Below, piece by piece: positions 8,747 to 17,729 of a stretch of DNA of 64,000 bases. The notes beneath the pieces were generated by a model. It did not search any database, was not told the DNA's origin, and saw only the letters and a list, made by a program, of their open reading frames with translations. The position numbers and the translations under genes were made by a program. Numbering within the stretch: position 1 is the stretch's first letter; each line of letters starts with the position of its first letter. Origin of the DNA: Xanthomonas codiaei (GTDB lineage: Bacteria; Pseudomonadota; Gammaproteobacteria; Xanthomonadales; Xanthomonadaceae); contig NZ_MDEC01000014.1 of the NCBI RefSeq assembly GCF_002939785.1, forward strand, positions 32,831 through 96,830, given 5' to 3'.

Positions 8747-9516
8747 GCGTAGATGTCCATCGGCACGGTCAGGCCACCATCTACGAGGAAGTAGTTGCGG
8801 GTGACCCAGCGACTTGCGTCGGACAGATAAAACACTGCCGCGTACGCCACGTCTTCCGGTTCGCCCAGTCCCAGCGGGGTCAGTTTGGCGTGCTCGTCGA
8901 TGTTGGCCCCGCTCTGGTTGAGGCCCTCGAGCATCGGTGTGCGCACGTAGCCGGGCACGATGCAGTTGGCGCGAATACCGTGCTTTGCCACTTCCAGCGC
9001 CAGAGTGCGCATTGCGCCGAGCAGCGCTCCCTTGCTGGCCGAGTAGGCGGCAGTGGCCACAGGGCCGATGTGCGAACCCACCGCAGAGATAAATAGAATC
9101 GAGCCTTTTGCGTTGATGCGCTTTTTCGTCAGCAGGCCGCGCGTCAGCAGCAGCGGTGCATAGACATTGCTGGCGAAGGTTTCGTCCAGATGCGCGCGGT
9201 TGATCATCCGGAATGGTGCTAGCCGGGCGATGCCGGCCGCGTGTGCGACACCATCCAGGACACCGACCGAAGCCACGAGATGGTCGATGTCCTCCTGCTT
9301 GTCCAGGTCGGCGATCACCTGCTCATGCCCTGTGCCTTCGAGTGTGGCGAAGGTATCGGCCAGACGCGCTTCGTTGCGGCCGCTGATGATCAGTTGCGCG
9401 CCCATCTCCGCGCAGCTCAGTGCGATCTGCCGTCCGATGCCTGAAGACGCTCCCGTGACCAGGATGCGCTTGCCCTGCAATGAGAACGGGTCGTTCGGAT
9501 CGAGGGAGGTATTCAC
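8743..9516 (-). CDS. short-chain dehydrogenase/reductase, 3-oxoacyl-ACP reductase-like
   Basis: A 257-residue classical SDR, paralogous to the next gene. It has TGASSGIG near residue 22, HAAGIA in place of NNAG, and Y-S-A-S-K in AAYSASKGALLG. The start is taken as GTG at 9516, which overlaps the KAS III stop as GTGA and lies just before the conserved fold. An upstream in-frame ATG at 9573 would run 57 bases into KAS III. The C-terminus ends in VDGGLTVPMDIYA. It is the likelier partner of KAS III by adjacency, giving 3-hydroxyacyl-ACP. That assignment is inference. Confidence 0.85.
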   Translation of the reverse strand: MNTSLDPNDPFSLQGKRILVTGASSGIGRQIALSCAEMGAQLIISGRNEARLADTFATLEGTGHEQVIADLDKQEDIDHLVASVGVLDGVAHAAGIARLAPFRMINRAHLDETFASNVYAPLLLTRGLLTKKRINAKGSILFISAVGSHIGPVATAAYSASKGALLGAMRTLALEVAKHGIRANCIVPGYVRTPMLEGLNQSGANIDEHAKLTPLGLGEPEDVAYAAVFYLSDASRWVTRNYFLVDGGLTVPMDIYA

Positions 9517-10553
9517 GACTCGATTAAATCCGGAAACATCCCACCTTCGATATCGACCAGGCAGGTACCCCAAGACAACCCGATCCCGAAACCTGACAGC
9601 AGTACACGCTTGGTGCCAGATTCCAGTTCCTTGTTGATCCGTGCGGTCATGGTGAGGGGCAACGATGCGCCGCTGGTGTTGCCGAAGTCGCGCAGGGTGG
9701 ACGGCACCTTCTCGACCGCAAGGCCGAGCTTCTTGCGAATGGTCTCGTTGATCATCCGGTTAGCCTGGTGAAACACGAAATAATCGATGTCATCCTTGCT
9801 TACACCAGCATAAGCGATCAATTTTTCAACTGCGGGAGGAACGCGCTGAGTCGAGAAGCTGAGCACTGCGGTGCCATCGAGCTGCAGATCGGTGGCCTGG
9901 TGCCAGCGATCCTTCTCGTTTTCACGATAAGGCATCAGGTGCTGGATCGCGACAGGCTCGCGTTGACCACCCACCGGCAGGATGATGGCTCTGTAACCGC
10001 TCCCGTCGCTGTTGAGGTCGAAATACATCGGCGCTGCGTTCTGGTCGAACTCCAGCGCGGTGGCGGTGCCGGAGTCCGAGAAGATCGGGTCTTCCAGGTT
10101 GGCGCTGCGGTCGCCGACCAGCAGCAGGCCCTTCTTGACGCCGCCGGCGGCGATCATCGAGCCGAGCAGGTTGATACCGAACGGGTAGGCCGAACAGCCC
10201 AGATTGACGTCGAAGGCGACCGTGGCATGCGATAGCCCCAGCCGATCCTGCAGAATGATGGCAGTGGCCGGGATCGGGTAATCCGGCGACTGCGTCACCA
10301 CGATCAACGCGTCGATCTCCTCGCGCTTCCACTGCAGCTTTTCCAGCAGTACCTCAGTCGCATCGAAGGCCAGGTCCGAAAAGCACTGCCAGGGCTGGGA
10401 CATGCGCCGGGTCTCGATGCCGATGTTGCGCACCAGACGCTCGCGTTCGGAGCGGATCTGCGGCCGGCAATCGGTGAGGTTGGACACGACCCGCTTCGGC
10501 ACGCAGGTCGCCATGCCGGCAAAGCGGACGTTGTGCAGCGTGGAGGTCGGCAT
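9513..10553 (-). CDS. 3-oxoacyl-ACP synthase III (KAS III/FabH-like)
   Basis: A 346-residue thiolase-fold condensing enzyme with the KAS III triad C120 (VNLGCSAY), H262 (FVFHQANRM) and N292 (FGNTSGAS). These enzymes condense acetyl-CoA with malonyl-ACP to acetoacetyl-ACP. The gene follows a small ACP gene by five bases and is followed by two reductases, so the set can make a 3-hydroxybutyryl-type thioester. That is the acyl group reported on modified viosamine of Pseudomonas syringae flagellin. The start ATG 10553 (MPTSTLHNVRF) is preceded by GAGGCG. It lies outside any fatty-acid (fab) operon, supporting a specialised role. Confidence 0.9.
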   Translation of the reverse strand: MPTSTLHNVRFAGMATCVPKRVVSNLTDCRPQIRSERERLVRNIGIETRRMSQPWQCFSDLAFDATEVLLEKLQWKREEIDALIVVTQSPDYPIPATAIILQDRLGLSHATVAFDVNLGCSAYPFGINLLGSMIAAGGVKKGLLLVGDRSANLEDPIFSDSGTATALEFDQNAAPMYFDLNSDGSGYRAIILPVGGQREPVAIQHLMPYRENEKDRWHQATDLQLDGTAVLSFSTQRVPPAVEKLIAYAGVSKDDIDYFVFHQANRMINETIRKKLGLAVEKVPSTLRDFGNTSGASLPLTMTARINKELESGTKRVLLSGFGIGLSWGTCLVDIEGGMFPDLIES

Positions 10554-10558
10554 GGTGC

Positions 10559-10783
10559 TTACGCCTCGGTCAGTTTGTAGAGATCGCCAACGGTCACGGC
10601 TGCGGCCAGGTCCTCGCCGGTGATGGTCTTGCCGTATTCCATGTCGAACATGACGATCACGCCCAGCGCTGCCAGCGAGTCCCACTCCGGCAATTCCAGC
10701 AGTACGGTGTCCAGCGTGACCTCCACTGGTTCCTGAAAATCGGTAGCGGAGAGGAAGTTCTCGATAAACGTTGCCTGGGTCAT
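10559..10783 (-). CDS. acyl carrier protein, island-specific
   Basis: A 74-residue acidic protein with the phosphopantetheine attachment site S36 in PEWDSLAALG (the DSL motif). Its size and helical pattern fit a discrete ACP. It lies between the sugar aminotransferase and the KAS III genes and should carry the acyl intermediate for the flagellin sugar. The ribosome binding site AAGGCGAG is five bases before the ATG. A separate housekeeping acpP is expected elsewhere in the genome. Confidence 0.85.
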   Translation of the reverse strand: MTQATFIENFLSATDFQEPVEVTLDTVLLELPEWDSLAALGVIVMFDMEYGKTITGEDLAAAVTVGDLYKLTEA

Positions 10784-10847
10784 GCGATCTCGCCTTGTTG
10801 CCTTTGGTAGATGGGAAAGTCCGGAGATACGGTACAGCGTGACGCGC

Positions 10848-11957
10848 TCATGTGGTCTGTTCGCCGGCGATCAGGTCGGCGATGGCATCGACCTGGTCGG
10901 CGGTGAGGCCGGGAAAGATCGGTAAGCACAATACTTGCGCAGCCACCGAACGCGCTACCGGCAGCCACGCCGGAGCCGACGAGGGCAGGGCGCGATACAT
11001 CGGAAAGTCGCTGATCAATGGATAGAAGTAGCGCCGCACCAGGATGCCGTGTTCGCGCATCAACCGGTACAGCGCATCGCGCGACAAGGGGTAGTCGTCC
11101 TGGACCAGGATCGGGAAGTACGCATAGTTGGCGCTGGACCGCGCCGAGCGCGCGACGCAATGGATGCCACGCACCTCGCCCAGGCGCTGCCGATACTGCG
11201 CGTCGATCGCGCCCCGCTGCGCGATGGCATCGTCGATATGCTGCAGCTGCAACAGACCAAAGGCGGCGCTGATCTCGTTCATCTTGCCATTGATGCCCGG
11301 CGCCACCACCGTGGTCTCGTCGACGAAGCCGAAATTCTTCAGGTGCCCGATGCGTTGATAGGTCTTTTGGTCGGGACAGACGATCGCACCGCCTTCGAAG
11401 GTGTTGAACACCTTGGTGGCATGAAAGCTCAGCACGCTCAGGTCGCCGTGACGCAGGATCGATCCGCCGTCGTCGCGCACGCCGAAGGCATGCGCGGCGT
11501 CGTAGATCACCTTGAGGTTGTAGATGTCGGCGATGCGCGTGATCGCGCTGGTGTCGCAGGCGGTGCCGTAGCAGTGCACCGGCATGATGGCGGTGGTCTG
11601 CGGGGTGATGGCCGCTTCGATCTTGGACGGGTCCATGTTGAGCGTCACCGGGTCGATGTCCACGAACACCGGGGTGATGCTCTTCCACAGCAGCGAGTGC
11701 GCGGTAGCCACGAACGAGTAAGGCGTGGTGATCACCTCGCCGGTGATGCGCAGCGCCTGCAGGGCGGTGATCAGCGCGGTGGTGCCGTTGGTCAGCAACG
11801 CCAGATGCGGCACGCCCAGGTAGTCGCACAGCGCCTTCTCGAGCGCATGATGCATTTCGCCACCATTGCTGACGATGCGGCTGGTCCAGATCCGTTCCAG
11901 GTAGGGCAGGAACTCCTCCAGCGGCGGCAGCAGCGGACTGGTGACGGGAATGGGCAT
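10848..11957 (-). CDS. vioA: DegT/DnrJ/EryC1/StrS sugar aminotransferase, VioA-like
   Basis: A 369-residue PLP enzyme. The Schiff-base lysine is K182 in LSFHATKVFNTFEGG. The N-terminus (SRIVSNGGEMHHALEKAL) and IYDAAHAFGV are family hallmarks. VioA-type members convert dTDP-4-keto-6-deoxyglucose to dTDP-viosamine (4-amino-4,6-dideoxyglucose), and the acyl and methyl genes downstream fit that product. The start ATG 11957 (MPIPVTSPLLPP) has GAGG upstream. An earlier in-frame ATG at 12035 would add an unconvincing extension. It is the first gene of the island, 116 bases after fleQ. That gap holds a 9-bp stem-loop at 11993-12014 and no obvious promoter. Confidence 0.85.
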   Translation of the reverse strand: MPIPVTSPLLPPLEEFLPYLERIWTSRIVSNGGEMHHALEKALCDYLGVPHLALLTNGTTALITALQALRITGEVITTPYSFVATAHSLLWKSITPVFVDIDPVTLNMDPSKIEAAITPQTTAIMPVHCYGTACDTSAITRIADIYNLKVIYDAAHAFGVRDDGGSILRHGDLSVLSFHATKVFNTFEGGAIVCPDQKTYQRIGHLKNFGFVDETTVVAPGINGKMNEISAAFGLLQLQHIDDAIAQRGAIDAQYRQRLGEVRGIHCVARSARSSANYAYFPILVQDDYPLSRDALYRLMREHGILVRRYFYPLISDFPMYRALPSSAPAWLPVARSVAAQVLCLPIFPGLTADQVDAIADLIAGEQTT

Positions 11958-12073
11958 CAATGCCTCGCTGGTGCGGGTGAATGTCGGGAAGCGTCCGCAG
12001 CCCCAGCTGCGGACGGGATGATCCGATGGAAGCAAGCGCTATGCCAGCGAGCCGGACCTCAGCGGCCTTGCGC

Positions 12074-13550
<1,477 letters not shown>

Positions 13551-13558
<8 letters not shown>

Positions 13559-13934
13559 TCCTGGCTCCTTCCGTCAGGCCCTCCAGGATTGGCATGACTT
13601 CCTGGATGTAGGACAGCTTGCTGACAAAATTGTCAGCACCCGCGCGAAGAGCGTGTTCACGATGCTCGGCATCGTCGAAGTGGCTCGCAATCACAATATA
13701 CGGCGGATCGTCCTGCGTCTTGATCAGACGCGTTGCCTGCAGGCCGCCCATCTCCGGCATGGCCAGGTCCATCAGCACGACATTGGGGCGCAGCGACTCA
13801 GAGCGCTCGATCGCTTCCAGTCCATTGGCGGCACTGCCCACGATATTGAGCCACTCCACCTTGCGAAAATGACGCATCGCAGCGTTGATGAAGCCCTCGT
13901 GGTCGTCGACCAGCAGCACGGTGAGTTTGCTCAT
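13551..13934 (-). CDS. stand-alone response-regulator receiver domain protein
   Basis: A 127-residue receiver with no output domain. It has the acidic pair D10-D11, phospho-acceptor D56 (VVLMDLAMP), a conserved S84 (VIASHF) and K105 (NFVSKLSY). It is therefore probably phosphorylatable, unlike the FleQ N-domain. It lies eight bases after rpoN2 and overlaps fleQ by eight bases, so it is co-expressed with both. Single-domain receivers usually act by protein contact. A role in controlling RpoN2 or FleQ is inference. Its cognate kinase is unknown, though two histidine kinases lie within the window. Confidence 0.85.
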
Positions 13935-13942
13935 AGTAGTCC

Positions 13943-15346
13943 TTATCCCGCTCGCGCAAGCAGCGGTTTGGTGGTGCGGCGGCGCTCGCGTGCCGGGGCG
14001 ATGTCCAGTTGTTCGCGGTACTTGGCCACGGTCCGGCGCGCAATATTAACGCCCTGGCGCGACAGCAGGCCGGCAATGGCTTCATCGGCCAGCGGCCGGC
14101 CGGCCGGCTCGCTCTCGATCAGGCGGCGCACCATGGCCTTGACCGCCTGGCCGGAGACACTGGCGCCTTCCAGGCGCACGGCGAAGAAGTGCTTGAGCTC
14201 GAAGGTGCCACGCGGGGTCTGCAGGTACTTGCCGGTGGTGATGCGCGAAATCGTCGATTCGTGCATGCCGATCTCGTCGGCGATTTCCTTCAGTGTCAGC
14301 GGTGCCATCGCTTCCTCGCCACGGGCCAGGAAGGCGGCCTGGCGCTCGACGATGGCGCGGGTGGCGCGCAGCAGGGTCTCGTAGCGCATCGACAGGCCAC
14401 GGGTCAGCCAGCGCGCTTCCTGCAGCATGTCGCGTAGTGGCTGGGCGGCCTCGCCGGCCTCGGCCAGCGCGCGTTCGTGCACCGGGTTGATGCTGACCCG
14501 GTGCGTGGTGGCCGGGTTCAGCGCCACCCGCCAGCTGTCGTCGGCATGCCAGGCGAGCACGTCCGGGATCACGCTGGCGTTGCTTTCCTGCAGCAGGTCG
14601 TCGCCTGGGCGCGGTTGCAGCGACAGGATCAGCCGCACCGCCTCGCGCGCATCGTCCACTTCCGCATCATGGGCGCGCGCCAGCAGCGCGTAGTCGTGAC
14701 TGGCCAGCAGGTCCAGATCGCCGGCCAGGATGCGGCCGGCCAGGTGGCGGGCCGGCACGCGGCCGGGCAGGGCGGCCAGCTGCGCCTGCAGGCATTCGCG
14801 CAGGTCGCAGGCGGCCAGGCCAGCCGGATCGCCATGCAGCAGGCGCTGGCGGATCGCCTCGACGGCCTGCACGCTGATGCCCAACCGCGTGGCACCGAGT
14901 TGCTGCAAGGTGGACAGTGCGTCGGTCAGGTAGCCGGCATCGTCGGTATGCTCCAGCCAGAACGCGGCGGCCCCCAATGCGGCCTCGTCCAGGTCCAGTG
15001 CCAGCTCGCGCAGGATGCGCACATGCGGGTCGGTGGATTCGCCCGCGGCCACGCGCTGCATGCGGTCGTCGTCGCCGTCGTTCCAACTGCTGCCCTGCAC
15101 GTCCCACATCGTGCTTTCCGGCAGCTCGTCGAACGCGGCCACATCGGTAGCGCCATCGTCGTCGGTGGTGGCCGCGTCCCCGTTATCGGCCAGCTCTTCC
15201 AACTCCAGCAACGGATTGGTTTCCAGCGCGCGACGAATCTCCAGTTCCAACTGCATGCCGTCCAGTTGCAACAGACGGATCGACTGCAGCAACTGCGGGG
15301 TGAGGTGCAGTTGCTGGCCAAGCTGGGCGGAAATGGTCGTCTTCAT
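13943..15346 (-). CDS. rpoN2: RNA polymerase sigma-54 factor, flagellar paralogue RpoN2
   Basis: A 467-residue sigma-54. The N-terminal activator-response region is rich in Q and L (QLGQQLHLTPQLLQSIRLLQLD), followed by an acidic region, the core-binding domain, the helix-turn-helix (EIGMHESTISRITTGKYLQTP) and the C-terminal RpoN box ARRTVAKYRE. The start ATG 15346 (MKTTISAQLGQQ) is the family start. Xanthomonas carries two rpoN genes, and the copy by fleQ serves flagellar genes, hence rpoN2. The 249-base upstream gap holds a perfect 16-base palindrome and a hairpin. Confidence 0.92.
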   Translation of the reverse strand: MKTTISAQLGQQLHLTPQLLQSIRLLQLDGMQLELEIRRALETNPLLELEELADNGDAATTDDDGATDVAAFDELPESTMWDVQGSSWNDGDDDRMQRVAAGESTDPHVRILRELALDLDEAALGAAAFWLEHTDDAGYLTDALSTLQQLGATRLGISVQAVEAIRQRLLHGDPAGLAACDLRECLQAQLAALPGRVPARHLAGRILAGDLDLLASHDYALLARAHDAEVDDAREAVRLILSLQPRPGDDLLQESNASVIPDVLAWHADDSWRVALNPATTHRVSINPVHERALAEAGEAAQPLRDMLQEARWLTRGLSMRYETLLRATRAIVERQAAFLARGEEAMAPLTLKEIADEIGMHESTISRITTGKYLQTPRGTFELKHFFAVRLEGASVSGQAVKAMVRRLIESEPAGRPLADEAIAGLLSRQGVNIARRTVAKYREQLDIAPARERRRTTKPLLARAG

Positions 15347-15450
15347 CGAAGCGCTTCCGAAGGGCACTGCATGCAGCAGCGATGGAACGCATCTTGCAGG
15401 ACAACACGACGGGTTTCTAATCGGGGAGTCGGGTGAGGCAACTCATGATT

Positions 15451-15471
15451 TTCCCGACAGCGCGTCGGGAA
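15451..15471. other. 8-bp stem-loop upstream of rpoN2
   Basis: TTCCCGAC pairs with GTCGGGAA across a five-base loop. It lies in the rpoN2 leader region on the minus strand. There is no T-tract, so it is not a classical terminator. Confidence 0.5.
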
Positions 15472-15504
15472 TCTCCCGACATTTTCGGCGAGCTCGAGCG
15501 TGCC

Positions 15505-15520
15505 TGACGGAATTCCGTCA
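15505..15520. promoter_or_regulatory. perfect 16-base palindrome, possible operator upstream of rpoN2
   Basis: TGACGGAATTCCGTCA is fully self-complementary with no spacer. It lies 159 bases upstream of the rpoN2 start and 75 bases past the stop of the NarL-type regulator gene. Dimeric regulators bind such sites. No specific regulator can be named. Confidence 0.4.
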
Positions 15521-15595
15521 CTGTTTGAGGCCGAAATGGCCCCGGTACCCTTTTCACCATCCTGACGGCCGGGCAAACAGCGTGTGGCGAGTCGC

Positions 15596-16228
15596 TCAGA
15601 CCAGCTCGTTGTGGTGCTTGGCCGCCAGTAGCACCAGATCGTTCGCACGCCGGCAGCCCAGCGACTCCATCATGCGCGCGCGATGGGTTTCCACCGTCTT
15701 GACGCTGATCCCCAGGTCGGCGGCGATTTCCTTGTTGCTCTGGCCGCGACCGATCTCGCGCAGGATCTCGCGCTGGCGCGGCGACAGGGCGGCGATACCG
15801 ACCGGCTTTTCGCGGCCCAGCATCGGGGCGATCATCTTGGAGGAAATCTGCGGGCTCAGGAACACCTGGCCGGCGGCCGCGGCGCGCAGCGCCAGCTCCA
15901 GCTCCAGTGGGGCTGCGTCCTTCACCACGAAACCCACCGCGCCGCGATCGAGTGCGTCGCGCACGTGCACCGGGTCGTCGTGCATGGACATCATCACCAC
16001 GTGCGTACGCGGCGCGGCGCGCAGCACATCGGTCATGGCATCCAGTCCGCTGCGCCCTGGCAGCGACAGATCCATCAGAACCAGATCCGGGCGATGCAGG
16101 GATGTCATATCCAATGCTTGTTGCGCGTTGCTCGCCTCACCGACCACATCGATACCGGCGAAGGTTTGCAGCAGCCTGGACAGGCCTGCACGGACAAGGG
16201 TGTGATCGTCGACGATGATGACTCGCAC
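15596..16228 (-). CDS. NarL/FixJ-family response regulator
   Basis: A 210-residue regulator. The receiver domain carries the acidic pair in VIIVDDHTL and a phospho-acceptor Asp in LVLMDLSLP, and is followed by a LuxR-type helix-turn-helix (LSPRQREILREIGRGQSNKEIA, then VKTVETHRARMMESLG). The start is GTG at 16228, giving MRVIIVDDH. An upstream ATG at 16288 would add 20 residues with no family counterpart. It sits between the PilZ-like gene and rpoN2 on the same strand. NarL regulators pair with HisKA_3 kinases. One such kinase lies at 38864-40957, a possible but unproven partner. Confidence 0.88.
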   Translation of the reverse strand: MRVIIVDDHTLVRAGLSRLLQTFAGIDVVGEASNAQQALDMTSLHRPDLVLMDLSLPGRSGLDAMTDVLRAAPRTHVVMMSMHDDPVHVRDALDRGAVGFVVKDAAPLELELALRAAAAGQVFLSPQISSKMIAPMLGREKPVGIAALSPRQREILREIGRGQSNKEIAADLGISVKTVETHRARMMESLGCRRANDLVLLAAKHHNELV

Positions 16229-16297
16229 GGCGCAGAAGAGACCTTTTTCGGTATAGGGCACCTTAGCCGACCCGGCGCCTGACGCCAACTAGCGACT

Positions 16298-16864
16298 TCA
16301 ACGCTGGCGGCGGGCTTCGGCGATCTGGCGGCGGTGCAAACGAAACAGATGACGTTGCAGAGCATCCTGCAATCCCGGTGCAAGCGGTGCGAAGCGCAGC
16401 CACACCCACTGGTCGTGGCCGTCGCCCGCGCTTGCCAGCACCTGTGCGGGAAGCTGTACAAGTTCAGGAAGCCAGTCGGACGGTTGCAGGCAGACCACGC
16501 CGGTGGTGCCCGCTGCATGGCCGGTCGCGCAATTGAGACGAATGCCGCGCACCGACCAATGCACCAGGTTCTGGACCAGGCCACTGTCGCCCTGGCGCAC
16601 CAGGCGGCCGATCAGCGCCAGCATCAGATCCAGCTTGGCATCCATGCGCTGTACCAGCAGCGGCAGCTCGCCGCGGTCTTCGCTGGCTTCTTCGCTGCGC
16701 AGGTCCTCGACCTGGCCCAGGCTGCGCAGCAGGGTCTCTGCGGCGCTTTGCGCGCCGGCGTCGCCACCGGCGCGGAAGCCGGCCGGCAGGCGCAACTCGC
16801 AGCTGAGCGTGTCGGCAAACAGCTCGGCCTCGGCCGCGGGCGCGAGTGTGCCGAGTGCGGACAT
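16298..16864 (-). CDS. PilZ-like domain protein
   Basis: A 188-residue protein. The C-terminal part contains NLVHWSVRGIRLNC, which resembles the PilZ second motif (D/N-x-S-x-x-G), but with His where Asp/Asn is expected. Upstream, RLVRQ may be a remnant of the arginine motif. The N-terminal half is helical. PilZ proteins bind cyclic-di-GMP and affect motility, and the location between the FliT-like gene and a response regulator fits a flagellar role. The changed motif makes ligand binding uncertain. It is coupled to the upstream gene by a one-base overlap. Confidence 0.6.
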   Translation of the reverse strand: MSALGTLAPAAEAELFADTLSCELRLPAGFRAGGDAGAQSAAETLLRSLGQVEDLRSEEASEDRGELPLLVQRMDAKLDLMLALIGRLVRQGDSGLVQNLVHWSVRGIRLNCATGHAAGTTGVVCLQPSDWLPELVQLPAQVLASAGDGHDQWVWLRFAPLAPGLQDALQRHLFRLHRRQIAEARRQR

Positions 16865-17157
16865 CAGATCCGGCCGATCCGTGCGTAGGCGCGACTGGCC
16901 GAAGACGAGGTGCGCTGCGCGCGAATCAGGTCCAGCAACTTGCGCTGGCGCTCGCGCATCAGCCGCATCAGGTCCTGGTGCATCGTCAGCAGGGTCTGCA
17001 GCGCATCGCGGTCCTGGTCGAGGTCCACGTGCTGCGCGTACTGGCGCAGGTGCAGGTCGTGCGCATCCAGCATCAGCGGCATGACTTCGAATTCCTCGTT
17101 CGCCATGGCGATCCGGATGTCGGCCATTTCGGCCTGAAGGCTTTGCACGCTATGCAT
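16864..17157 (-). CDS. small flagellar-locus protein, FliT-like
   Basis: A 97-residue, mostly helical protein (MLDAHDLHLRQYAQHVDLDQDRDALQ) ending in a basic region. Size, helicity and position directly after fliS match FliT, the FliD chaperone, but similarity cannot be shown by eye. The start ATG 17157 (MHSVQSLQAEM) lies eight bases after the fliS stop, and the gene ends in a one-base overlap with the PilZ-like gene. Confidence 0.65.
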   Translation of the reverse strand: MHSVQSLQAEMADIRIAMANEEFEVMPLMLDAHDLHLRQYAQHVDLDQDRDALQTLLTMHQDLMRLMRERQRKLLDLIRAQRTSSSASRAYARIGRI

Positions 17158-17165
17158 GGTCGGAC

Positions 17166-17579
17166 TCACGAAACGGCGGAAAGGCCGCGTTGTTCGAGGG
17201 GGATGGAGTTCCACGCCGAATCGATTTCGCTGAGCAGATCCAGCGCTTCGGTCAACGCGGTGTCGTCGTTGTGCAGATTGGCGGCGGTCAGGCGCTGCAT
17301 GACGTAGTCGTATAGGGCCGACAGGTTACCAGCGATCTCGCCGCCGGCTTCGTGATCGAGCGAGCCGTTCAAATGGCCGACGATCGCGCATGCTTCGCCG
17401 ATGGCCTTGCCCTTGCGTGCCTGGTCGCCCTGTATCAGGCAGGCCTGGGCCAGACGGATGCGCTGGCAGGCGCCGGCGAACAGCAGCGACACCAGCTTGT
17501 GCGGGTCGGCTTCGGTCACGCTGGTGGACACGCCGACCTTGCGGTATTGCTCGGCGTACTGACGATTGGAACCGTACAT
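17166..17579 (-). CDS. fliS: flagellin export chaperone FliS
   Basis: A 137-residue helical protein. MYGSNRQYAEQYRKVGVSTSV and DPHKLVSLLFAGACQRI are typical of the FliS N-terminus and first helices. It binds the flagellin C-terminus in the cytoplasm and prevents early polymerisation. The start ATG 17579 is preceded by a good GAGGAG site. A sigma-28-type promoter lies about 105 bases upstream, so it can be transcribed separately from fliD. Confidence 0.92.
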   Translation of the reverse strand: MYGSNRQYAEQYRKVGVSTSVTEADPHKLVSLLFAGACQRIRLAQACLIQGDQARKGKAIGEACAIVGHLNGSLDHEAGGEIAGNLSALYDYVMQRLTAANLHNDDTALTEALDLLSEIDSAWNSIPLEQRGLSAVS

Positions 17580-17683
17580 GGATGACTCCTCAATGGGCTG
17601 ACCTTCGCGGGTCCCGGAGCGCTGCGCTCCTGCGACGACGCTCCTGCCGGAAGACAAGGCCGAAATCACGATAGGCCCTTCTT

Positions 17684-17711
17684 GTATCGGCAATACCCTG
17701 ACAGGACTTGA
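17684..17711 (-). promoter_or_regulatory. sigma-28-type promoter of fliS
   Basis: On the minus strand: TCAAGTCC, 12 bases, GCCGATAC (consensus TAAAGTTT-N11-GCCGATAA). The -10 half is strong. The -35 half has one change in the TAAAG core and the spacer is one base long. Confidence 0.6.
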
Positions 17712-17729
17712 GGATCTGCATCACGGAAA

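Noticed and set aside
11993-12014. Intrinsic terminator separating fleQ from the glycan island
   Set aside because: The 9-bp stem is real but no T-tract follows on the minus strand, so termination cannot be claimed.
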